Origin: Hanleya hanleyi
Taxonomy: Eukaryota > Mollusca > Polyplacophora > Lepidopleurida > Hanleyidae
Reading direction: 5' to 3'
DNA: 64,000 nt
Assembly: GCA_036873755.1 (NCBI GenBank)
Contig: JAVTVY010025113.1
Location: 1-64,000 of the forward strand
Within the stretch, counting starts at the first letter, position 1, and every line of letters begins with the position of its first letter. Under the pieces are notes generated by a model. That model saw only the letters and a program-made list of their open reading frames with translations. It ran no database searches and was not told the DNA's origin. Positions 7,864-14,627 of the stretch are shown piece after piece. The position numbers were made by a program, and so were the translations under genes.

Positions 7864-8559
7864 CTATTCTGTGAGAGGCTGGGGTGGAGAGAGTACTTTA
7901 TCGACCATGGGCACCACTTGTTGTAAAGCCGTCCAGAGATCGGGGTCCAGCGTAAATCCCCCTCGCTTCAGACATAGAAGTCGAGCAAAATACGGGCCGC
8001 GGAAAATGTAGACGTCCTGACACAGGTGAATACTATCCCCATCGAGATCGCCGCATAACACACGTTTCAAGGTAGTCCAGCCTTCCGGGGTTAAAGACAC
8101 ACGGGCCGGTTCCGATGTGCACCAACAGCGGCTATCGTCATCAAACAACTCCACGCGTTCAGGATATAATAATAGCGTACAATCCCGGGTAAGTGTACGC
8201 GTGGCTAGTGAATTCGCTTCAGGGTAGAGTAGATCATGAACTTCGGTGATTATAGCTTTCAGCGCCTGCCATAATGCCGGTCGCAGTACAATAGCGGCGC
8301 CCCCACACTGTTCAAGCCGCGGAAAAAAAGAATCCTCTCTACCACTCCGCAGGTAGACACCCAGTCCTACATGCATAAAATCCACTTCGGGTTCTTTTCC
8401 CTGTAACAAGCGTGTTAATAGCGTCCACCCTGGTAGGGTTAAACATAATTTCACTTCTGTAGGATGTTCCTCGATAAGCTGCAATTCATGATCATACACG
8501 ATTAGAATTACATCAGACGTGAGTTGAAAAAAAGCGAGCTCCTTTCCCGGCACTGCCAT
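7864..8559 (-). CDS. PC4-like four-unit protein
   Basis: 231 aa from the ATG at 8559 (the frame extends five codons upstream only to a TTG). It carries four tandem half-units of the pattern seen in the two downstream genes: 'CLTLPGWTLLTRLLQG' (39-54), 'IVLRPALWQALKAIITEV' (90-107), 'VSLTPEGWTTLKRVLCG' (154-170) and 'FTLDPDLWTALQQVVPMV' (202-219). The last, preceded by strands 'QDVYIFRGPYFARLL', is the most PC4-like. It looks like an internal duplication of the two-unit form. A viral ssDNA-binding or transcription-modulating role would fit the fold but is inference. It is the first gene of the minus-strand block. Confidence 0.66.
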   Translation of the reverse strand: MAVPGKELAFFQLTSDVILIVYDHELQLIEEHPTEVKLCLTLPGWTLLTRLLQGKEPEVDFMHVGLGVYLRSGREDSFFPRLEQCGGAAIVLRPALWQALKAIITEVHDLLYPEANSLATRTLTRDCTLLLYPERVELFDDDSRCWCTSEPARVSLTPEGWTTLKRVLCGDLDGDSIHLCQDVYIFRGPYFARLLCLKRGGFTLDPDLWTALQQVVPMVDKVLSPPQPLTE

Positions 8560-8592
8560 AATGATGAATGACAAAAAATACCGCGCCAGGCA

Positions 8593-8606
8593 AAATATAT
8601 ATATCG
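8593..8606 (-). promoter_or_regulatory. TATA-like element of the four-unit PC4-like gene
   Basis: An alternating atatatatat run (8595-8604) lies about 36 bp upstream of the ATG at 8559, in the position used by the TATA boxes of the other viral genes. Confidence 0.45.
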
Positions 8607-9216
8607 ATTCTTGCTAATGGGAATAAAAAAATTGTAAATAAAAAAAATACGCGTACCTTGTAGAAAATAATTAAAATTGACAATGCAATTTTTTGTAGAC
8701 GGACCCAGAGTGCATAAATTGATATTCTTGAATAATTAACATGATAAAAATAAAATATTATCATTGCTGGCATAGTATATCAAGTCCTCATAATTACCAG
8801 AACAATCCATAGTGCTCTGAAATAGCAAAACCAAATACTTGCAAAGCCATACTATATAATGTAATAAATGCTAGACGTACGTGAAGGTACTTTTCAATGC
8901 TAAACTGTGTGCCCTGTGTGCCCTAGTGCGCTTATAAATTTAAAGAAACGTTAATTCAATGAAACAATTAATCAAATAGGTAGCCAACATCCTCTTCTTG
9001 CTTCTACTTCAATAAAACAATGTAATTCATACGACAAACACATTTAATAATTACCAAATAGCATGAATTGGAACAAAACGGGGTTCAATTTTAAGTGCAA
9101 TAAGAAAGGGGGACGCAACTCTGTTTTGACACGAAAATTTGAATCGAAGCGTCGCGCGTTGTGTTTCTTACGGTGAAATGAAGGCTCTATTTTTATAATT
9201 TTCTACAGTTCTCTTT
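8607..9216. other. AT-rich gene-free stretch
   Basis: No open frame with coding character on either strand. It separates the minus-strand structural block from the inverted-repeat accessory block. It could hold regulatory sequence or an origin, but no specific element is recognised. Confidence 0.6.
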
Positions 9217-9520
9217 GGATAAACGCGCTGGAATTTTCACCGAGCTAGTATAAGGTTGTAAGTGATAATCTTCATGTATTGTTAGCCAGGAAAATTAATT
9301 TATTTTCAGTGTAGCGGATTTTTCCTACTATCGTACTTTCCCATTAGGCCAGTAAAATTCACTAAAAATCATAAAATAACAATATAGTCGAGCGCTAGGG
9401 AGCTAAAATTTTAAATACTATACCATAACTTGTCTAAGTTTAATTGGAAATAAAATGTATACGGGCATTGACATTTATTGTAGAATGACAGCCGTTTATA
9501 AATGCAAAACAAACACACAC
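9217..9520 (+). repeat. Left arm of a 305-bp inverted repeat
   Basis: This arm is matched in reverse complement by 12051-12358, with few differences through the central part (for example ctagggagctaaaatttt and acgggcattgacattta). The arm ends about 75 bp before the TATA box of the 200-aa gene, so it lies in that gene's upstream region. Confidence 0.88.
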
Positions 9521-9591
9521 CCATTGTTCAACGTTCCACAGAAAAGGGCCGAAAACGACAGAATCCCACGATTTCAACCACGTCCGCGCTT

Positions 9592-9606
9592 TGTCTATAT
9601 ATATCG
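9592..9606 (+). promoter_or_regulatory. TATA box of the 200-aa gene
   Basis: tctatatatatc at 9594-9605, 50-60 bp upstream of the first in-frame ATG at 9654. It supports starting the gene at 9654 and not in the longer open frame upstream. Confidence 0.6.
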
Positions 9607-9653
9607 CGGCCAGATTCATCGGCCCATTGCGAAAATTTTTGACTGCCTACAAC

Positions 9654-10256
9654 ATGAGCAAACCAGCAAAAATGTCTACCTCCATTGCGAAGCCGAAGCT
9701 ATCACGCCGAAAAATGAGGATGATGAAACAACATATCAAACAATTCTGGAGAAGAGAGTTGAGAGGGTGGGCAGCCACGCTCACGAACGAAGAAGAAGGG
9801 GCCAGCACTACCGCCAACAACGTGAGGAGAATGTTAAATGCCGCACAATCTACCATCAACGAGGAGGGATGGTTCAACCATTTACATCAAGTCATGGAAG
9901 ACATGCATACCATCCCTCCTCGGGCAACAACAGCTCCCCAAGATGAACATCGCTTCGAGAACGTGAGGGGGGAAGAAATATTGCTACAACCACGGGCAAG
10001 AACACCGCCCCACCCATCGTCACCGGCAATAACAGCGCACCGGGAGGAGGGGGAGGAGAATGTACCACCCTTCCCTCTACAAGACCTGCCCTCCTCCCTG
10101 GAAGACGACACTCCCTTGATTATTTGGGAACAACCACCTCCCACGATGGCTGCTGCCATCTTCATAAATGGGCACCCCATCACACCCGACGTCAATGAAG
10201 ATGGCATCAGCCCTTACCGATACTTCTCGGTGAGTGAGACGACTACGGGGAAGTAG
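9654..10256 (+). CDS. Unknown accessory protein, basic N-terminus and Pro-rich acidic C-terminus
   Basis: 200 aa from the ATG at 9654, which follows a TATA box by about 50 bp. The N-terminal 40 residues are strongly basic ('KPKLSRRKMRMMKQHIKQFW'), and a helical part reaches about residue 85 ('GWFNHLHQVMEDMH'). The rest is Pro/Glu-rich with no recognised domain. I do not recognise a family. It is the plus-strand member of a pair facing inward between two inverted arms, and its 3' end carries a histone-type stem-loop 50 bp past the stop. Overlapping frames exist, but only this one agrees with the TATA box and 3' signal. Confidence 0.6.
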   Translation: MSKPAKMSTSIAKPKLSRRKMRMMKQHIKQFWRRELRGWAATLTNEEEGASTTANNVRRMLNAAQSTINEEGWFNHLHQVMEDMHTIPPRATTAPQDEHRFENVRGEEILLQPRARTPPHPSSPAITAHREEGEENVPPFPLQDLPSSLEDDTPLIIWEQPPPTMAAAIFINGHPITPDVNEDGISPYRYFSVSETTTGK

Positions 10257-10305
10257 ACAGGCAAACTTCCCTGGTGAAGAAAACACCATATCAAATTGAA
10301 CCTAA

Positions 10306-10345
10306 CGCCCTTTTAAGGGCGAACAATCCTTCGAAAGAGAAGGCT
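10306..10345 (+). terminator. Histone-mRNA-type 3' end: stem-loop plus U7-like element
   Basis: The stem-loop CGCCCT-TTTA-AGGGCG occupies 10306-10321 (6-bp stem, 4-nt loop). About 10 nt later comes a purine-rich cgaaagagaagg (10332-10343), the spacing and character of a histone downstream element that pairs with U7 snRNA. In animals this pair directs cleavage without polyadenylation. It lies 50 bp after the stop of the 200-aa gene. Confidence 0.75.
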
Positions 10346-10680
10346 TCTAATCATTTGGCACATCAATTTCAAAGCATACAGCCCCATCCCATTATTTTTA
10401 TTTTTTATTAGCAATGCATCACCAAAAAACAACCCCCGTCCGATATCAAAGAGTCCTTGTGAGGACTGATCTCTCTATTATATACACAGATTTTTTCTCT
10501 GTCCCATTAATTAATATTAAACAATCCGAACGATAACGGATTAAAATTTATTTTTGAATAATAACGGGGTGAAATTTATTTTGATAGAGAAGTTATGCCC
10601 GAATGATAAGGGAGACTGACAATTTATTTGAACGAGGACAGGGGATATATGTATTCTAGTGTTAAATTTTTTGTGCGTTG
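10346..10680. other. Convergent intergenic spacer
   Basis: AT-rich sequence between two genes that end toward each other. No gene or repeat is recognised. Confidence 0.6.
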
Positions 10681-10683
10681 TTA

Positions 10684-10724
10684 GAAGTTCCCTTTCGGAA
10701 AAGATGGTGGTTATTAAAATAACC
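10684..10724 (-). terminator. Histone-type 3' end of the minus-strand RING gene
   Basis: On the minus strand, GGTTAT-TTTA-ATAACC (plus 10709-10724) is a 6-bp stem with a TTTA loop, followed by accacc and then the purine-rich ccgaaagggaactt (plus 10685-10698). It begins 18 bp after the RING stop. The stem sequence differs from those of the other two genes while the structure and loop are kept, as expected under selection for the structure. Confidence 0.72.
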
Positions 10725-10742
10725 GTTAGGATATGTCATAAA

Positions 10743-11324
10743 TTACATTGTTGACAGGGCTTGTTGTCGCTGTCTTCTATCACCACAGACGGGGCATGTC
10801 AAGGGCAGTAATTGACACATTCGGGGTTTGTTGATCTGTGCGCACGTTGGAATCTGCGCGAATTTATGAATACAAGTTTCACATAAAGCCTGATGACCGC
10901 ACGGGAAGATCGCATAGCTTGCAAATTGGTTACTACATTCCACGCAGGATAAATATAAGGCGCTTTGACGTTCCGTGTTGGACCCCAGTGTTGTTGTTGC
11001 TATGGCCCAAACATAATGTACCTCGTCTTGATTTTGGTTTATTTTTCTGTCCCTGCTTCTGTTTGTTCTCACATCCTTCCGCATTTTTCTCACATCTTGC
11101 CGATGTCTAGCGGTCCTCACATCTTTCCTATTCTTTCTGTAGTCTGTCCTCTTTGTTCTGGAATCTTTCCTTTGGGATACTATGGTGTTTAAGTCTCCCC
11201 TGTTTTCCGCCTGCTCATCTTGGTCTGAAGTATCTGAGGTGTCTGTTGTCTGGCCTCTGCTTTGTTGTGCCATTTCTCCATCGGCTTTTTCTTTAACTTG
11301 TGGTGTCAACATATTTTGTAACAT
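10743..11324 (-). CDS. RING-finger protein (probable E3 ligase), 3' part of a disrupted gene
   Basis: 193 aa from the ATG at 11324. An Arg/Lys-rich repeated segment ('RKDVRT'-like units, about 50-95) precedes a C3HC4 RING with Cys127, Cys130, Cys142, His144, Cys148, Cys151, Cys177 and Cys180 ('CVEC...CGHQALCETC...CPVC'). RING proteins transfer ubiquitin, and viruses use them against host defences. That use here is inference. The frame is open further upstream to a stop at 11433-11435 without an ATG. A TATA box and an ATG-led coding-looking frame lie upstream beyond a 350-bp insertion, so the annotated ATG is probably not the original start. Confidence 0.75.
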   Translation of the reverse strand: MLQNMLTPQVKEKADGEMAQQSRGQTTDTSDTSDQDEQAENRGDLNTIVSQRKDSRTKRTDYRKNRKDVRTARHRQDVRKMRKDVRTNRSRDRKINQNQDEVHYVWAIATTTLGSNTERQSALYLSCVECSNQFASYAIFPCGHQALCETCIHKFAQIPTCAQINKPRMCQLLPLTCPVCGDRRQRQQALSTM

Positions 11325-11386
11325 GGAGTCTATGTTGTCAAAACATTGGTATTCGTCTGGAGTGGGTGCTAGGGCGAAAAAGTTAC

Positions 11387-11925
11387 TCAGCGGCGATGTG
11401 TCTGGGGGATCTTCACAATGGACTGGAGTTGGTCAAGGATAGTTGCAGGGTTGAGGTGGAGGAAATAAATCTTTTGATTATAGCATCCAACCAGTACCAT
11501 GAGGACTTCAAGATCCTCATGGTACTCGTATGAACAGTCACAATCAAAGCGTGACTGAGGTACATCATTTTTAGATGACGACTCTATAACGAATATTATG
11601 GATTAAGAATACCGATCAGCGATACGGATTTGATATTTTGGAACATCATGATGTCTTGCCGGCATCATTGAAAACTGTTGACCGCTTCTCTCTTGCAGGA
11701 AACAAGCCTATGTTTATGTATACTTTTGTCTTTTTGAATTTGGTGCCAATACTGTTATATGGAAATGGAATAGGTCTTTGGATTATGGACGCGGATATTC
11801 TCTAATGGACGACGGCTGGATTATGAATGGCGGACTGGACGCTTGTAATGTACCAAATTAATGACGTCGCCGAGCAGTGGTACATCATCATTTGGGGTGA
11901 AGTCTGATTTATCAATATCCATCAT
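11387..11925 (-). pseudogene. Interrupted 5' part of the minus-strand RING gene
   Basis: A TATA box (minus, plus 11987-11997) is followed 62 bp later by an ATG at 11925, starting an acidic coding-looking segment ('MMDIDKSDFTPNDDVPL'). This runs into a retroelement fragment at about 11849 and stops inside it (11821-11823). On the other side of the insertion the same frame resumes at about 11493 and stays open to a TGA at 11387-11389. The RING-bearing frame is a different register that is open from 11432. The gene therefore shows an insertion, and either a frameshift or a second short overlapping gene. It is not functional as one unit in this copy. Confidence 0.55.
11500..11849 (+). mobile_element. 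Insertion of a retroelement 3' tail into the RING gene
   Basis: This 350-bp block is nearly identical to 37515-37857 (roughly eight differences seen by eye) and more distantly similar to 38830-39150. The later copies follow reverse-transcriptase debris, so this is probably the 3' end of that retroelement, inserted alone. A short direct repeat gtacca flanks it (11494-11499 and 11850-11855), consistent with a target-site duplication. The left end also forms a hairpin (taccatgagga/tcctcatggta). Confidence 0.82.
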
Positions 11926-11984
11926 TTCAACCAGGGTGCTTGCATCACTGAGCACTCAGGCTAATGCCTGAAAAAAAAACTGCG

Positions 11985-11999
11985 CGCTATTTATATGCG
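11985..11999 (-). promoter_or_regulatory. TATA box of the minus-strand RING gene
   Basis: The minus strand reads catataaatag (plus 11987-11997), 62 bp upstream of the ATG at 11925 and 54 bp inside the right inverted arm. The placement mirrors that of the 200-aa gene on the other arm. Confidence 0.62.
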
Positions 12000-12050
12000 G
12001 CCCGTAGCGACAACACTCTGTCGTCTGCTACACTGACGCTGCGAAAATCT

Positions 12051-12358
12051 GTGTGTGTGTGTTTGTTTTGAATTTATAAACGGCTGTGATTCTACAATAA
12101 ATGTCAATGCCCGTATACATTTTATTTCCAATTGAACTCAGACAAGTTATGGTATAGTATTTAAAATTTTAGCTCCCTAGCGCTCGACTATATTGTTATT
12201 TTATGATTTTTAGCGAATTTTACTGGCCTACTGTTAAAGTCCGATAGTAGGAAAACTCCGCTACACTGCAAATAAATTGATTTTCCTGGTTAAAAATACA
12301 TCCAGACTAGAGATTACAATCTTATAATATTACCGTGAAAATTCCAACGAATTTATCG
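12051..12358 (-). repeat. Right arm of the 305-bp inverted repeat
   Basis: Reverse complement of 9217-9520. Both arms end about 54-75 bp upstream of a TATA box, so the two inward-facing genes share an upstream sequence. Small indels near the outer end, such as a region rich in 'ataaaactttg', separate it from the next promoter. Confidence 0.88.
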
Positions 12359-12452
12359 AAATAAAACTTTGAAAAAAATAAAACTTTGGAAAAAAATAAA
12401 ACACAACATTTTTTTAGCAGATACCATAATCTTGCAGTCACTCACACCCACA

Positions 12453-12552
12453 TGCCGCCATCTTGTACCCACCACCCACCATCCACAGGCCGCCATCTTG
12501 TACCCACCACCCACCACACGCCGCCATATTGTACCCACCACCCACCACCCAC
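12453..12552. repeat. Tandem YY1-motif repeats upstream of the second RING gene
   Basis: Three roughly 35-bp units of the form GCCGCCATCTTGTACCCACC followed by caccca-rich sequence, at 12455, 12490 and 12523. The last has ATATT for ATCTT. GCCGCCATCTT is the reverse complement of the animal YY1/Pho core. The array ends about 15 bp before a TATA box, which suggests an enhancer or promoter role. The same unit recurs at 16077-16430. Confidence 0.8.
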
Positions 12553-12562
12553 AAGCCGTGTA

Positions 12563-12576
12563 GACTATAAATAACG
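12563..12576 (+). promoter_or_regulatory. TATA box of the plus-strand RING gene
   Basis: ctataaataa at 12565-12574, 37 bp upstream of the ATG at 12611. It is followed by attgacatttatt (12586-12598), a string that is also present inside both inverted arms. Confidence 0.65.
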
Positions 12577-12610
12577 TGTGGTATATTGACATTTATTCAC
12601 AAATACAATT

Positions 12611-13387
12611 ATGAGTTCAAGAAGACGACCCCTGTTCACCCACCATCCCGCGAGAGATCCAAGACATGATGCTGCTACAGAACCCAGAGAGATGGTTAGC
12701 AGTGAAGAGGATGGAGGAATAACGATGATCACAAGTTTTCAGAGGGTTCTTGAAGACGAAACCACGTTAATACGCAGTACAGAAGAACTTGCGGAAGAAC
12801 TCCGGCGAAATATAAGAGCAGAAGAGGATAGACGGTTGCAAAGACTAAGTCAACAACAGGACGAAGAAATCAACAGGATGGAGGCCATTGAAGAAAACGA
12901 GGACAATGATATAACTGATGGGGAACAAGACGGCGAGCTTCCATGGTTAAATAAGAATACACCGCCAATTACAACAACAACAACGTTGCCTACCGAAACT
13001 ATAACCATTTCGGCTGCAGAAACTCCACCACAACGATGCCAACACGAAGCCGAGGTATCCCGCCTCAACGAAGTGATTAACACCATGCGGGAAAACATGA
13101 CTGGAATGGAGGTGACAATGAATGGAATGGAGGCGGAGATTTCCAGACAGAAGAAAGAACGAAAAATAGAAGAAAAAAAAACACTATGTAGTATCTGTAC
13201 ATATGAGGAAAGCCAGTACGCTGTACTACCGTGTGGACATCTGTGCCTGTGCAAAGATTGTTGGGTCACACTGTCGTGTGATGGAGCCATGTGCCGCTGC
13301 GTTGACGCCGGGGAGGAGCATCTCAAAATAAAATGCCCCATATGCAGGAAGCATATAGGTGGGATAAAGAGAATATACCGCGCATAA
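12611..13387 (+). CDS. RING-finger protein with coiled coils
   Basis: 258 aa from the ATG at 12611. A charged coiled coil covers about 45-95 ('LAEELRRNIRAEEDRRLQRL'), then come an acidic part, a Thr-rich linker and a second coiled coil at about 143-190. A C-terminal C3HC4 RING follows: Cys193, Cys196, Cys208, His210, Cys214, Cys217, Cys242 and Cys245, with an unusually long Cys-bearing loop between the second and third pairs. A ubiquitin E3 ligase is the expected activity. The layout recalls IAP- and TRIM-like viral RING proteins, but no BIR or B-box is present. It has its own TATA box, YY1 repeats upstream and a histone-type stem-loop 22 bp past the stop. Intact. Confidence 0.82.
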   Translation: MSSRRRPLFTHHPARDPRHDAATEPREMVSSEEDGGITMITSFQRVLEDETTLIRSTEELAEELRRNIRAEEDRRLQRLSQQQDEEINRMEAIEENEDNDITDGEQDGELPWLNKNTPPITTTTTLPTETITISAAETPPQRCQHEAEVSRLNEVINTMRENMTGMEVTMNGMEAEISRQKKERKIEEKKTLCSICTYEESQYAVLPCGHLCLCKDCWVTLSCDGAMCRCVDAGEEHLKIKCPICRKHIGGIKRIYRA

Positions 13388-13408
13388 GTGTCGTGTAACA
13401 CTTTCAAA

Positions 13409-13450
13409 GGCCCTTTTCAGGGCCAACCCATCTTTCCGGAAGAGGAACTT
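13409..13450 (+). terminator. Canonical histone-mRNA-type 3' end of the plus-strand RING gene
   Basis: GGCCCT-TTTC-AGGGCC (13409-13424), preceded by ttcaaa and followed by aaccca, matches the metazoan histone stem-loop including its flanks. The purine-rich ccggaagaggaac (13436-13448) sits where the U7-binding downstream element is expected. It is the clearest of the three examples. Confidence 0.85.
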
Positions 13451-13479
13451 CTATCAAAAAAGCACAAAAATTAACACCA

Positions 13480-13800
13480 ACTCCCATCATGCTACTCCCC
13501 AAAGAAAAATTTAAAAAAATTTTTTTTTTACAATTTTTTGAAATTATTGAAAAAAAGGGGAAAATTGGAGTGGGGGGACAAGGGGAGGGGGGGAGGGAAA
13601 TGGAATAGCCAAAAATTTTTTTTTTAAAATTTACTAAAAAAGGAAAAAAAGATTCATGGAGCCAAAAAAAATCTTTTTCATTTTCTATGTTTTTTTAACA
13701 ATTAAAAATTGAAATTATTGAAAAAAAGGGTGAAAAGGGGAAATTGGAGGGGGGGGACAAGGGGTAAGCAAGGTTGATGGAATAGCCCCAATTTTTTCTT
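13480..13800. repeat. A/G-rich low-complexity repeats
   Basis: Two degenerate units contain 'aaattattgaaaaaaaggg' and a run of G (13505-13620 and 13685-13790). They lead into the NRF1-motif tandem array. No gene. Confidence 0.7.
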
Positions 13801-14380
13801 TAAAAATGGACCAATGGGGTCGAGTGAGGTATCAAATTGAAGCTTATGTGAAGGGGCATTTAATGGGCTGGGTGTGGGATTGAACTATCGGCATTCTGCG
13901 CATGCGCGGTGGCCGAAAGGTATGGAAATAGACGTTTTGGAGCTAGGGGATAGCCAAAATTTTTTTTTTTTTAAAATGGACCAATGGGGTCGAGTGAGGT
14001 ATCAAATTGAAGCTTAGGTGAAGGAGCATCTAATGGGCTGGGTGTGGGGTTGACATATCGGCCTTCTGCGCATGCGCGGCGGCCGAAGGGTATGAAAATA
14101 GCCTTTTTGGAGCTAGGAGAGCCCCTAATGGACCAATGGGGTCGAGTAAGGTATCAAAGTGAAGCTTATGTGAAGGGGCATCTGATGGGCTGGGTGTGGG
14201 GTTGACATATCGGCCTTCTGCGCATGCGCGGCGGCCGAAGGGTATGAAAATAGCCTTTTTGGAGCTAGGAGAGCCCCTAGTGGACCAATGGGGTCGAGTA
14301 AGGTATCAATGTGAAGCTTATGTGAAGGAGCATCTGATGGACTGGGTGTGGGGTTGACATATCGGCCTTGTGCGCAATTT
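13801..14380. repeat. Roughly 152-170-bp tandem repeat with NRF1-type palindromes
   Basis: Four units begin at ggaccaatggggtcgag (13808, 13978, 14130 and 14282; spacing 170, 152, 152). The first three each hold tgcgcatgcgcg (13897, 14067 and 14219), the core of an NRF1 site. The fourth is cut off at ttgtgcgcaattt. Related units occur at 21030-21460. The array separates the RING gene from the convergent CARD-PC4 gene. Confidence 0.85.
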
Positions 14381-14403
14381 AAAAAAAGAATGAACACTAA
14401 CAA

Positions 14404-14627
14404 GCAATAGAATGAACACTAACAAGCATTTTTTTAATTTTCTACTATTTTTATTAACACAGAATGAACGTATTCACAAGGGTATTGAATTTTAATACAA
14501 TTATATCTGAGTATTGAATTTTTTAATACAATTAACAGTAAAAAAAAAAAAAACTGAATTTTCAATACAATTATACGCTCTCAAGATCAATAAATGTGTA
14601 TGGTAAATGTTTTTTCAACACTTGTTC
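14404..14627 (-). other. 3' flank of the CARD-PC4 gene
   Basis: AT-rich, with three copies of 'tattgaatttttaatacaatta'-like sequence. On the minus strand AATAAA occurs at plus 14450-14455, about 175 bp past the stop, and could serve as a poly(A) signal. No histone-type stem-loop is seen here, unlike the neighbouring genes. Confidence 0.5.

Noticed and set aside
9455..9946. Open frame of 163 codons overlapping the 200-aa gene
   Set aside because: It begins inside the inverted arm, upstream of the TATA box, and its composition is that of an out-of-register reading of the gene at 9654-10256.
12353..12592. Frames over the YY1-motif array (also 16002-16528, several registers and both strands)
   Set aside because: They are readings of the GCCGCC/CCCACC repeats, with repetitive peptides and no independent coding signal.
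13808..14380. Replication origin of the virus in the NRF1 repeat array
   Set aside because: Attractive because viral origins often sit in repeats, but a related array occurs at 21 kb outside any viral gene and nothing in the sequence shows origin function.
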